Shown: one piece after another, positions 47,146 through 57,484 of the stretch
Layout of the letters: each line of letters starts with the position of its first letter
Position numbering within the stretch: position 1 is the first letter of the stretch
Source: Microvelia longipes
Taxonomy: Eukaryota > Arthropoda > Insecta > Hemiptera > Veliidae
Assembly: GCA_018340805.1 (NCBI GenBank)
Contig: JACMZG010001914.1
Coordinates: forward strand, 44,017,714 to 44,081,713
Reading direction: 5' to 3'
Length of the DNA: 64,000 nt
The notes under the pieces: generated by a model
Seen by the model: the letters and a program-made list of their open reading frames with translations, nothing else
What the model was told of the DNA's origin: nothing
Database searches by the model: none
Made by a program: the position numbers and the translations under genes

Positions 47146-47757
47146 TATTATGGAATCAGCAAGTTGATACGGTTTGTAATAAAATTAATAAAGGAATTTA
47201 TGTACTTAGAAAACTAAAAGATTACTTACCTCAGAAGAATCTGAAGAATATTTACTTAGGTTTCATTCACTCACACTGCTCCTATGGAGCAGTGGAGCAT
47301 TGATGTGGAGACATATCAACACTAAGATGATTCTTATTCTACAAAAACGCTCACTACGCATCATTGAAGAAGTTTATCAAATAAAATCATGCCGGAATTT
47401 AAAAAAAAAACACAAATCATGACTTTTATAAACCTATTTAGTTTCTATTCACTAATTTATATAAAGAATAATTTAAATAACTTTTTAAAGAACAATAATT
47501 ATCATACTATTAGAACTATCATTATGATATTATTAATTATCATATGATATTAGAACTGGCAACACCTTATCAATATCTAAGCATAGATTAAAGAAATCTA
47601 AGATTAGAAATAGTGTGCTTGGCATAAAGCTTTATGATTAACTTCCCTACAATGTTACAGTGTTACCTTTTGTCACTATAGCGATGAATTTATATTTCAT
47701 CTTTATTATTTTATTTGTTTTGTTTACTTTCTTGTTAAACTGTTTTAAAAAGAATTA
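47146..47757 (+). pseudogene. LINE reverse transcriptase C-terminal remnant
   Basis: Frames interrupted by several indels give GIYVLRKLKDYLP-like, YLGFIHSH-like, ILQKRSLRIIEEVYQIKSC, then IMTFINLFSFYSLIYIKNN, HRLKKSKIRNSVLGIKLYD and a stop near 47,757. This order (ILQK, RxI, sLYI, HRLxxS, GxKLY) is typical of the region after the polymerase domain in Jockey-like LINEs. Same general class as 60.8-61.65 kb. Non-functional. Confidence 0.75.
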
Positions 47758-47764
47758 ATGTTAC

Positions 47765-48068
47765 CTTAGAATAATACTATATATAGAAGGTGCACTACTT
47801 ATAACACGAAAGGCGGTTCACTGGTGGTCTTAAGTAATGCTGCCTTCCTAACAATATACAATTTTCTTATAAATAAGTTGGCTATTTTATAATAATACTT
47901 CCGGTTGCTGTATTATTATGTTCTATTATTAATTAATAATTGATTATTCATAATATACTGATATAAATATCGGTGCATTACAATATTTAAAGCATTTTAA
48001 ATTGTAGTTTAACGTTTTTAATAATAATATAATTAAAATTATATTAAAAGTAGTCCTCGTCAACTAAA
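47765..48068. mobile_element. MITE, left end and interior only (family of 31.1 kb)
   Basis: Begins CTTAGAATAATACTATATAT like the 31,112 element. It then follows it through ATATAAATATCGGTGCATTA and AGTAGTCCTCGTCAACTAAA, and is lost after about 48,068. Immediately follows the LINE remnant. Confidence 0.85.
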
Positions 48069-49490
48069 TTGTACAGACTGTTGTCAAACTAAATTGTCAA
48101 GACTGTTGTAATTTAAAATTACTTACATGTAACTAATTTTGTTGCTGATCATCTTATCTTATCTTATCATATCTTAAGCTTGACATATTTTCATAAATTT
48201 ACCTATTATATTTCTTCCTACCTATGTGAGAGATGAGGTTAAAAATAACAGTCAGGTGACAACAAAAGTGTTGGACTTTAATATAGTTTAAGACATGGAT
48301 TTAATCAAATTTATTTTATATATTAGTGCACTTCTTAGTATTTAAATTACACATATTGTGACCTTGACTTTGAAAGTTTACGACTATTGATTTGTGTGTA
48401 ATGAAGGTCGAATTCTAATTAAATCTACACCCGAGCAATTAAAACGTTCAGTTGTGTTATTGTTCTATTGCGGAGTTCTCATGTTTCTCCTCTTGCTATC
48501 CAATTAGTGGTTTTATGAGTCTCGCCGCCTCCCTTGTTTTGGCCGCTTTCGACAAAATTAATGAAAATTTCTAAAGAGTTTCGCGTTATTAAAAGGGGTT
48601 GTTCAAAATTATTAGTATGTTGAACGACATGAAATTATAAACTCTAGACAATTAAAAACTTAATTTATAATATTATCAGATGGAAGTTTGATTTTTTAAA
48701 ATAAAATGAGTGAGTCTGCTCTTAATTTTAAATCTTTTAAGGGAATTTTTTACTCTTTCCAGTCTAGGGTGTTTTTGTCATGAAAACCCCGGACCTCAAG
48801 AATTTAATTATCCTTTTTGAAAGTCTTTTTTGGGTTTTGGGTTTTATACAGAATAAACCTTGAGTTGTTTATACAAAGGGACTGAAATGAGGGTGGAAAA
48901 AGATTGGATATCGGAAAGAAAGAGAGGGTAATGTGAGTGAAAGAGAGCGACGAAGAGCGTGGCAGAAAAAGTGGGAGTATTGAAGATGTGAGAAAGAAAT
49001 CGTAAACAATTAGGTTAGAGTGGGAGGGAAATGGGAAAAAGAAAGAACAAAAAGCGTGAAAGTGTTAAATAGAGTAGCGAAGTAAAAAAGTGGAACAATG
49101 CGCATATAAGAGAGTTTGACAGAGAAGCAGAATAATATGAAAAGTGTAAAAAGAATCCTTGGGTATTGGCTTTTGAGAGCGTAAATAGGAGCAATAGAAA
49201 CTATGTAGATGGGAAGCGATTTAGATCAAAATTTAATTTTTGCGTGTTAAAAATAAGACTGCGTAGCGTCACAAGGTCAATAAGTAAGCGTACGAAAGTT
49301 AAAAAGGATAAGGTATCCTTAAGGATAAGGTTTCGTGTCGCGCACAAACCTTGAGCTTATGCGACACAAATGGTCAATATATATTATTTTAATTATTTAT
49401 TATTGTAATTTAACCTTTGACGTGAAAGTTTGTGACAACGGTGCATTATGAGTAAAATTAGTTGGACGTAATCCATTGTCAGTACTATTT
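48069..49490. other. Gene-free; purine-rich 48.88-49.16 kb
   Basis: Plus-strand purine-rich tract of about 280 bp (GAAAGAGAGCGACGAAGAGC) similar in flavour to 40.8-41.2 kb. No coding frame is convincing; the lysine/arginine-rich frame at 49,166-49,354 follows from base bias. Confidence 0.5.
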
Positions 49491-49496
49491 ACAATT

Positions 49497-49537
49497 AACG
49501 ACGTTTCGGGAGCAGGTACTTCTCCCAACATCAGGTT
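49497..49537 (-). ncRNA. Hammerhead-like motif with one core change
   Basis: Minus strand: AAC, CTGATGT (last core A changed to T; 49,528-49,534), stem II GGGAG-...-CTCCC, GAAA (49,504-49,507), CG, TC, GTT. GTT pairs with AAC. GAAACGTCGT is shared with the 62.66 kb motif. The core change would be expected to impair cleavage. Confidence 0.45.
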
Positions 49538-50455
49538 CGTCTTGAGAAAGACGGTGTGACGGTGTATTTTTACTCATAATTTAACCTTTGTAAACAGGTA
49601 TTTATATATAAATAAACGATTTATTTATTTATTTATTATCGATTTTATGATCCGATGTCATTTTATAAACTCTATCTCCCATAATAATCTAGACAAAAAT
49701 ATTGCTATAATTTTCTAGGTAACTATTTTTCTCAAAGACCGTGCATCCTTACCTTTAGCTAAATATAATTCATAAGATTGAAGTCTTTAAGTGGTGACCG
49801 TGATATAACTGATGAATGTGACGTTTTGCTTCCTTTGTTGTAGTCGTTGTTAGAAAGTGCTGTCTAAAGTAATAGAGGAAATGTAATAAGAGAAAAATTA
49901 GCTAAAGTGTAAAATGTTAAGTGCTAAAGAGTCAAGGCAGCACTTTTAAACAACGGCTACAAGAGATTAGAATCCATAGAACCATCTGTAGTTACAAAAA
50001 TCTATCGACTTTTGAAAAAGACTGGAAAGGACGCAGAAGGAAAACATACACCTTATCTTTCTGTTCCTGAGCTGGCATTGGACAAACTGCATTGACTGCT
50101 ACTGAGGACGAACGAGATAAGTTCGAAAATCTTAGGTAAAGTACCAAAGACCAAAGTACACAATATAATTGTGCGAGAGACACCTAGGAAATGTAACAAG
50201 CAAAATTCAATGCTACACTTGGGAACTGTTCCATCATTCGACATTCGTCATCATTGATGGCTTGACATAATGTCATGTCCCACTCTGTTTCGTTACATCT
50301 AACTCATCAGGGCGCCGACAGGGCCTGAAATCACTCTGACCTTCAATTAATTCCGAAGAATATAATGTGAAGTATATACTTACCAGAGACGAGCGGTGCT
50401 CTCTTACCACCATCATGCATGGCAAGCAAAACATATATAATTTTGATACTACCAA
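49538..50455. other. Gene-free spacer
   Basis: No element or gene recognised. Short open frames on the minus strand between 49.99 and 50.5 kb overlap each other and show no domain. Confidence 0.45.
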
Positions 50456-50537
50456 GTTTTGCAAAACATGAATAGTTGACACAATATATACTCTCGCACA
50501 ATTATATTGTGTCAACTATTCATGTTTTGTAAAACTC
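50456..50537. repeat. Hairpin, about 34-bp arms
   Basis: AAACATGAATAGTTGACACA and complement, arms at roughly 50,456-50,490 and 50,503-50,537, one or two mismatches, 12-base loop. Could be a tiny MITE remnant. Confidence 0.8.
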
Positions 50538-51035
50538 TGATCTGATTAAAGGTACTCTGCACCTGATAAATTCTAAATGCGTAATATAGATAAGTGTTAT
50601 GTAGTAGATACTTATATACTGTGGCTTGTTTTAGAAATGTTTTATTTCTCTCTCAGATAGTTATTTCTTGTGTTCCACTCTTATATCCTATTTAATCTTC
50701 TAAATCCCAGTACAAATAGAAAAAGCATTGACACTGATACTTTTTGTTTCAGCTCTATATCTCTTACTCACTATCAACATCTTGTTTCTAGCAGCTTTAT
50801 ATCTGTGACTTCTCTTCCAAACCATTTTTACTGTTGCTATATTTTTTAGACTTTTCTTTTTTTATTTGATGTTTGTATTATTTATTTATTACTAAGAGTA
50901 GGAGAGATATGCCAGGGCAAGAATAATGTCGTTACTTTGGCCAATTAATCTCTGCAAATATTATGAGAATAAAACTACATTAGCCAAGATGCTAATGTCG
51001 GCCAACATGCACGTTTGATGTTGTATCACATTTGT
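50538..51035. other. AT-rich intergenic
   Basis: Nothing recognised in this 500-bp stretch. Confidence 0.5.
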
Positions 51036-51263
51036 GAAGCAGGATCAAGCGTGGTCAGTGCCTGGATAGGCGACCTCTGGACACAAAACAAATATTTAAC
51101 TATCTGAGAACAAACAAAGCAACTCCAAAGACTTGTTTCAGTATAAATGTATTGTATTTATATTCTGAAGACGAGCGAAGCGAGTACATAGTTATGTGTA
51201 TGAACGAAGCGAAATCCGATATGCGGAGGAAAGGTTCCGAGATAACCCGTACCTGAATTTTTT
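51036..51263 (+). mobile_element. 5S-derived repeat copy
   Basis: AAGCAGGATCAAGCGTGGTC, then GTGCCTGGATAGGCGACCTC match 5S boxes A and C. They are followed by GAAGACGAGCGAAGCGAGTA and the tail GGTTCCGAGATAACCCGTAC ending in a T run. Layout as at 42.6 kb. Confidence 0.8.
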
Positions 51264-51684
51264 TTACAATATTTTAATTCGTCCAGCAAATTTAGAAATA
51301 TTAAAATAACAACAATTACAGGATAAAGTAAGAGCGTTGCAATCTAAATATGAGAGCAGAGCAGTGACGGGTGAGGATGAAGGATCACAATCTGTTCCTG
51401 GATACTTGGAAATTTTATTGGTAAAATACAAAAGTTAACAACTCTCATCCCCTCCAGTTACTTGTCAAGATAAAAATGGATATAAAGTCAGCGGCAGGAA
51501 AACACGGTAAATATTCCAATGGGTATTGATGCCTGTCGAGTTCCGGTAATATAAATACATAACAGTAGATATGGGAAAAGGGGTTTGGGTCCATCCAACG
51601 ACAATACAACGTAGGTTTTATAATACTTCTTCATGACGTCATGAGACTAATTTTATTAAATTACTCATAATAGGTGCATTTTCC
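51264..51684. other. Intergenic
   Basis: No gene or repeat recognised. Confidence 0.45.
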
Positions 51685-51948
51685 GCAATCCACAGATGGA
51701 ACTGGAAATTTAACAGACCATATTCTACTTATCATCTACTTTAACTTGTTGCCATACTAATATTATTCAGCCTGATGGCGTAAATGTAAAGTATCACTGT
51801 AATATATCGTCGTCTAGCAATCCACAGATGGAACTGGAAATTTAACAGACCATATTCTACTTATCATCTACTTTAACTTGTTGCCATACTAATATTATTC
51901 AGCCTGATGGCGTAAATGTAAAGTATCACTGTAATATATCGTCGTCTA
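51685..51948. repeat. Perfect tandem duplication, 2 x 132 bp
   Basis: 51,685-51,816 and 51,817-51,948 are identical by eye (each starts GCAATCCACAGATGGAACTG and ends ATATCGTCGTCTA). Either very recent or an assembly duplication. Confidence 0.93.
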
Positions 51949-52424
51949 TATTTAAAATTCTAATGAAAATTCTGATCTGTTTCATTACTTTTTAATATGG
52001 TCTAAACATGCCCTAAAATAAGCTCTATCTAGGGCTTATTATTCTATAGCAGTTACTATATGTGTTTATGTTTTTACTTTCCTTATTTACAACTCAGGTA
52101 TATAGGGAAAGTATTGTCTTACACTAAAAATCCAAAATTGGGATTTCCTCTACATTATCCGTTTCAAATACTATTGTAGTGCTATCCTGTATTAACCTTG
52201 ACTCAGCAAAATGCCAACAATTATAAAACCCAGAAAATTAATTGGAACGAATTAAAATTTGTTACGCAAGTAGTCATTTATGAAAACGTCTTTAATATTA
52301 ATTGTCGTGTCAAATCACTCTATTATATGTCGCGTCTCAATATTCAGTATATCTTGTAAATAAGGAAGTTAAATATTTTGTCTAAAGAAACAAAGGTCAA
52401 TATTTCTTCGTCAAACAATTCAAT
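51949..52424. other. Intergenic
   Basis: No gene or repeat recognised. Confidence 0.45.
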
Positions 52425-52940
52425 TAGTACGTTCACACACAGTTTAGATCCGCGTATCGTATAGAGTACGATCTCTTAATACGGTAATATTAGCTGTATG
52501 AACCATGCGGAGGGGATCCGATCGCATACGCTAGAACTAGGGAGATGGAATCTAAATGGATCCCCCGATACGCTGTCTTTTTGTGTGTGTACCTTTAGAG
52601 ACGATCGTATTTTAACGGATAACCTTCTCGTCGAACTTTTATTTCACTTTATTTCACTTCTATATTACCGTTTTTGATCAAATAACTTTTGGAATATTAT
52701 TTTTTTTAGTGTAACTTTATTATTATGCAAAGAAATCACAATTTAATTAAATATATTTTTTGTTTTAAACTTCCTTATAACCAAAAGTGATGGTTCACTA
52801 TACAAGACGCCATGTTTTGTCGGGATCAGTTATTACTCGATCGACTAAACAAATACGCTGCAAGAACCGTGAAGTTAGTTGACCGTATTGTATACGTATT
52901 CTATACGATCCGCTGATCTAGAGTGTGTGTGAACGTACTA
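52425..52940. mobile_element. MITE, 516 bp, 3-bp TSD
   Basis: Inverted ends TAGTACGTTCACACACA and complement, about 45 bp with mismatches (GATCCGCGTATCGTATAGA inside). AAT flanks both ends. A 3-bp duplication and ACGTTCACAC-type ends would suit a PIF/Harbinger derivative, but alternative parsing of the edge bases is possible. GATCG/CGATC-rich interior, no transposase. Confidence 0.75.
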
Positions 52941-53576
52941 AATTATATGTATGTATTTATTACATTTTTGTATAGAACAAATGTTTAAACATAGTAGTTA
53001 GCTTTTAGCGGATTTCCTTTGGAAATAATTCGCTAATGGGATATTTTATGTTATGACTAATCTATTATCTCGAGTTGTCTAGGAGAAGAAAATTAATGAA
53101 TAAATTTTAATTCATAATTTAAATTTTAATTGTTTTTCTTTAGAATTGTCGAAAAGTAAAACAAATAATTGACCGGCAGAGGACGCATCACTCAGATTTT
53201 AGGATCTTGAGGCGTCTCGCTTCAGTAAAAAAATATTTGTATATAAAACAATAAAGAATGAAGTGATAGATAAAAAAAATTAATTAAAATGAATAAATAG
53301 AAAAAAACGCATGAAGTGCAAATTATGAATTATTATTATTATTATTATCGTTACATATTACTTACAGATTAACACATTTTAGTATATCCTCTTCCCAAGA
53401 TAAAATTATTGATTTGGTATAAATTCACTGCATATATTAGTATATCATATATAAATGAATTGAAAGGAAAAGCAGGTAATAATAGTAAATCATGACTTAG
53501 CATTTACAAATAGAATACTTAATTAATCTACGAGTTGAGATACATATATGATGGATTGAGCTGTGGAGTGCTATGA
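52941..53576. other. Intergenic
   Basis: AT-rich with an (ATT)n at 53,332-53,349; no gene recognised. Confidence 0.5.
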
Positions 53577-53632
53577 TAAGAAGAAATAAAACTAAACAAG
53601 TTTTCGTCTCTCCACTCATTATAATTACTAAT

Positions 53633-53674
53633 AACAAAGCCGACTTTCAACCGTTAACGGTCATCATCAGTGCC
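53633..53674 (-). ncRNA. Hammerhead-like motif (left arm)
   Basis: Minus-strand counterpart of 53,713-53,754: CTGATGA at 53,664-53,670, stem II ACCG-TTAA-CGGT, GAAA at 53,645-53,648. The bases before the core differ slightly from the right arm (GGCA). Confidence 0.5.
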
Positions 53675-53712
53675 GGTGATTAACAACTGATCTACTTTTT
53701 TAATAATCACAC

Positions 53713-53754
53713 GGCACTGATGATGACCGTTAACGGTTGAAAGTCGGCTTTGTT
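53713..53754 (+). ncRNA. Hammerhead-like motif (right arm)
   Basis: GGCA, CTGATGA (53,717-53,723), stem II ACCG-TTAA-CGGT, GAAA (53,739-53,742), a two-pair stem III AG-TCGG-CT, T, then TGTT. TGTT can pair with GGCA using two G-U pairs. Stem III is a small closed hairpin here rather than a bare palindrome. Confidence 0.5.
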
Positions 53755-53810
53755 ATTAGTAATTATAATGAGTGGAGAGACAAAAACTTGTTTAGTTTTA
53801 TTTCTTCTTA

Positions 53811-54199
53811 GTTGAGATACAGGTCAAATGTAAATTCTTTGATTCCTACCATATTTTGAATGGAAACATTTTTCAAATGTTACATTTTGTTTTCAGCACA
53901 TCAAGCTGGTTCTACCACCTTGTCATTTAATTATAGAGAAAATAAAATGAATACTCGTAACCGTTATATGGTGAAATTAGAATAAGAGTGACTGTGCATT
54001 ATGACTAGGGGAGGGGAGAGGGGAAGAGGTTATAAATCCAATTTTGTGCCACCACGGTTTTTTGGAAAAATAATGGGCCTCGGACATCTTTAGAGATTAA
54101 AATTGGAGATCCCCATTAAGTACTTTACAGTTAATTTATAACATGTTCGCCGACATAATCCATGAGAAATTGTTTAGGTCTCTGTGATACAGACTGGGA
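53811..54199. other. Intergenic
   Basis: No gene recognised; leads into the LINE remnant. Confidence 0.4.
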
Positions 54200-55336
54200 A
54201 GGTCTCAGAATGAATATGAATGCTGGACGGCTGAACTGATAAGCCTTCGTAGACGATTTTGTCTTATCATGAAAAAATTAAAAGGAAACTGTAAAGATGC
54301 TTAAGGAATTAAGTGAACATTAATGGCTAGGTCAAAGTATATGATGTATAATGTAGATGAAAATTTAGATCTGATGTCAGATCAAGAAAAATTAGAAAGA
54401 GTAGAGGCGTATATATTTTTAGGTCAGTTAATAACAGAGGATAGGGAGGGAAGAGACATAAAAAGGAGGATAGGGTTAGGATGGGCAAGTTATAGACCAA
54501 GAGCCCAGGGGTGTTTTGTTAATAAAAAGTGTAATGGCTGGAACCGGTCTCAATTTTTCGTAAATACCTTCCTGAACAAGGATCTGCAATTCTGCCGATT
54601 CGTATCGGATGGGTGTCCCAGGCAGAACGCACTTTAGGGGTCAAAGGTTCTGTCTGGGACACCCATCCGATACGAGTCGGCACAATTGCAGATCCTTGTT
54701 CAGGAAGGTGTTTACGAAAAATTGAGACCGGTTCCAGCCATTACACTGTTTGTTAACTAGGGTGGTAAATTTGACCTGTAAAGTGCGTTCTGCCTGGTAC
54801 ACCCGTCCGATACGAGTCTGCAGAATTGCAGATCCTTGTTCAGGAAGGTATTTACGAAAAATTGAGAACGGTTCCAGCCATTACACTTTTTTTAACAAAA
54901 CACCCCTGGGCTCTTGGTCTATTACAACAGATACAGGCATTTGTTTGGATCTCTGATTATTATAGAATAGAAAAGGAAACTATGAAATACGTGCGTGTTA
55001 CCGGTTTTGATTTATGGAGCAGAGACTCGGGTTATGAGTAGAGAGATGGTTCAGAGTATGAGAGTGACACAGAAGGTATTAAAAGGAGTATGCGGAGGAT
55101 TAGTAGGTGAAAAAGAAAGAGTAATAAGTGGAATAGGGAGCAGACAGGACTGCAAGATATAGGAAAAGAGAATAAAAGAGAGCATGGGGCTGTGCTTGGC
55201 AGGTCATATTGTCAAGAGCTAGGATTATAGGTGGACAAAAAATGAAGCAGTGGTACCCGAGAGATAGTAGAGGGAGACTAAGGAGCAGAAGGAACGAGAA
55301 GATGAGGAAGATTTGTGATTATTTCGAGCTAAGCAA
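54200..55336 (+). pseudogene. LINE reverse transcriptase remnant, interrupted
   Basis: Broken frames show FVDDFVLS (the F/YxDD catalytic box), MLKELSEH, then from 54,323 SDQEKLERVEAYIFLGQLIT and DIKRRIGLGWASYR. After an inserted inverted module, a shifted frame gives YGAETRVMSREMVQSMRVTQ, VCGGLVGEKERVISGI and LAGHIVKS. The series VExYxYLGQ, IxRRIGLxWA, YGxETW, QRxxxRxxLG, WAGHIxR is that of a widespread non-LTR retrotransposon (RTE-like by memory). Several stops and frameshifts; non-functional. Confidence 0.8.
54491..54922. repeat. Triplicated ~100-bp module, orientations -,+,+ inside the LINE
   Basis: Copies at about 54,530-54,630 (minus), 54,648-54,747 (plus), 54,788-54,887 (plus) share CAGATCCTTGTTCAGGAAGG and ACGAAAAATTGAGA(C/A)CGGTT. 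The outer two copies extend the inverted match into the LINE itself (ATAGACCAAGAGCCCAGGGG at 54,492 and its complement ending near 54,922). So a LINE segment was duplicated in inverted orientation. Confidence 0.85.
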
Positions 55337-55820
55337 ACATGACAACCCTTTATTTATCACCTTATTTTTATTGCTTAATGATTCATATTGAATATTTAAC
55401 AAGTTATTAATGTAGTTATTTTATCTTTTAACTACAACATGCATATTTAATGACATTCATTTATTTATTATTCATTTTCAATCATCTCTACAGCATAAAA
55501 AACCCAAGTTCAGATTTTATAATTTAAAATCTAATCTGAGCTGAGTTTGCTTGACGCTGTATTATTAGGTTATAAATTTTAAAATATTTAGATTTTCCTC
55601 TCTTAGCAGTTTTCTTAGTAATTGATTTGATTTCAACTAAAAAACCAATATAATATTTTTAATAAAATTGTAAATCTATTCTGGGAATTTTATTTATTCT
55701 TACTATTTTATAGATCAAAAGGTTGGAAAAATATTTGAACTGTTGCAAATCTTAAGATTTTCTATCTGCCTTCATATAAATAAGATTCCCTGTTTCTAGA
55801 GAAATGTTTAATAATATTAT
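55337..55820. other. AT-rich intergenic
   Basis: Nothing recognised. Confidence 0.5.
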
Positions 55821-56532
55821 AATATTTTCTTGTAAGGGACACTAAAGAGTCTACTTAATTGTTGTTAATTTATTTATTCATTACGAAATTTCGCTTGTAT
55901 TTCCAAGCATATTCATGTATAATCTAAAAAAGAAAAGGAAAAATACAGATGTTTTAATATAATATACGTTGGTATGCTGGTAACTTAGTCATACAAATAA
56001 GTATAAATTACAAGAGGAATTAAAAACTTACAGAAATAATAAGTTAGGAAATTCTAACTACGTCAGAAATTAAAAACTAGTGCTACCATATTAATATCAC
56101 CTAAATTCTTCTAGGCCTAAAAATATATAAGTCAAAATTAGTAATAAGAAAAAAGAGAAAAGTAAAACGTAACTTGAATCAAAACAGTGAAAAAATGCCA
56201 AGTACTTACATAGCCTCAAATCATCAAAGTGCATTGTAAAGACACCATTAATTGGTAAAACATCCACAATCCACAATTTTTAATTTCTGACGTAGTTAGA
56301 ATTTCCTAACTTATTATTTCTGTAAGTTTTTAATTCCTCTTGTAATTTTATACTTATTTGCATGACTAAGTTACCAGCATACCAACGTATATTATATTAA
56401 AACATCTGTATTTTTCCTTTTCTTTTTTAGATTATACATGAATATGCTTGGAAATACAAGCCAAATATCGTAATGAATAAATAAATTAACAACCATTAAG
56501 TAGTCTCTTTAGTGTCCCTAACAAGAAAATAT
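55821..56532. mobile_element. 712-bp fold-back with decayed hammerhead-like motif in each arm
   Basis: Arms of about 259 bp (55,821-56,079 and 56,274-56,532), high identity, spacer about 195 bp. Outer ends AATATTTTCTTGT and complement. No coding frame. Larger and looser than the 12.2 and 53.6 kb fold-backs. Confidence 0.88.
55886..55920 (-). ncRNA. Decayed hammerhead-like motif (left arm)
   Basis: Minus strand: ATGAATA where CTGANGA would stand (two changes), stem II GCTTG-GAAATA-CAAGC perfect, GAAA (55,889-55,892), then TTTCG. The right arm (56,437-56,475, plus) has the same layout with GAAA further changed to CAAA. Likely inactive. Confidence 0.3.
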
Positions 56533-57289
56533 TGAACTATTATGGATACCAATAATCACAAAAATAATAATATTATAATTTCTTAAGCTGAATTAAACAA
56601 GAATCACATTTAAACATAAAACCATGTATCATGCTTTAGATTTTATAAAAATATTAATTTATAACTTTGTTCGTGATAAGCTTAAATTAGGGTTAAGCCA
56701 AGTACTTGATTACTTTAAATCTGTTGTACATAGCTGATAACTAAAGCTGTGTTTTAACCATTAGGAACAATATAAAATTTATATCTGAATGCTGCCATGG
56801 ACGCATGAGTTTATGCTGTGTATCTGAATGCTGGCATGGACGCATAACCTGCACGAGCTTAATAAACAAATACTTGATTTAGTCGACCCATCACCTTTAT
56901 TATCTACTATTCTAGGATCGAAATAAGTGTTATTAACATTATTGAGGTATAAGGTTATGTTGGTATAGGTGCTTACAAGAGTAACGTAGTACTGACAGCA
57001 ATCAGCTTGCGAAAACCCTCTATAATTTCAATTTATTTTATAAAGCATTTTCTATATTAAGTTTGACAGAAGAGCTATCTCACTACTCTAAAGTTATCTA
57101 TTTAATTGGATAGAATATGCTGTTACAAGTTGCGTTAGTTAACAGCAATAATCCAATTTTTATCGAAAAGCATGAATATGTACTTCATCAATACAATGAC
57201 TTACAAACAAGAATGCAATGTTTCACTTTGATACGACTAAAATAATTTAAAGTATTTTTGTTATCATAATATCAAGTGAGTTCATTAGG
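56533..57289. other. Intergenic
   Basis: Contains a local near-duplication around 56,790-56,840 (ATCTGAATGCTG(C/G)CATGGACGC twice). No gene recognised. Confidence 0.5.
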
Positions 57290-57484
57290 TTGATAGGTGA
57301 CCGCTGGGATTGTAACCAATCATTTTTCTAACAACTAGTGAAGTAAATGCAAAGATTTAAAAAATAATAAACGAGGTATTTATCATTATTTTGCGGACAA
57401 GCGAAGCCGCTCCGAAGTAGTGAGTACGTGCGTAGCGAATCTGATGAGGAGAGAAAAAGTCCCGAGGTGCCCCGCACCTGATTT
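57290..57484 (+). mobile_element. 5S-derived repeat, box C end plus tail
   Basis: GATAGGTGACCGCTGGGATT matches box C of 5S. An AT-rich insertion of about 80 bp follows, then GCGGACAAGCGAAGCCGCTC and the tail AAAAGTCCCGAGGTGCCCCG, CACCTGATTTA. Confidence 0.75.

Larger units (their letters stand above)
53577..53810. mobile_element. Fold-back element with hammerhead-like motif in each arm
   Basis: Arms of about 105 bp, almost perfect, ends TAAGAAGAAATAAAACTAAA and complement, loop about 25 bp. Each arm carries a CTGATGA-stem-GAAA motif. Unrelated in sequence to the 12.2 kb element but built the same way. Confidence 0.9.

Noticed and set aside
49166..49354. Basic 62-residue protein
   Set aside because: Lys/Arg richness follows from a purine-rich tract; no other support.
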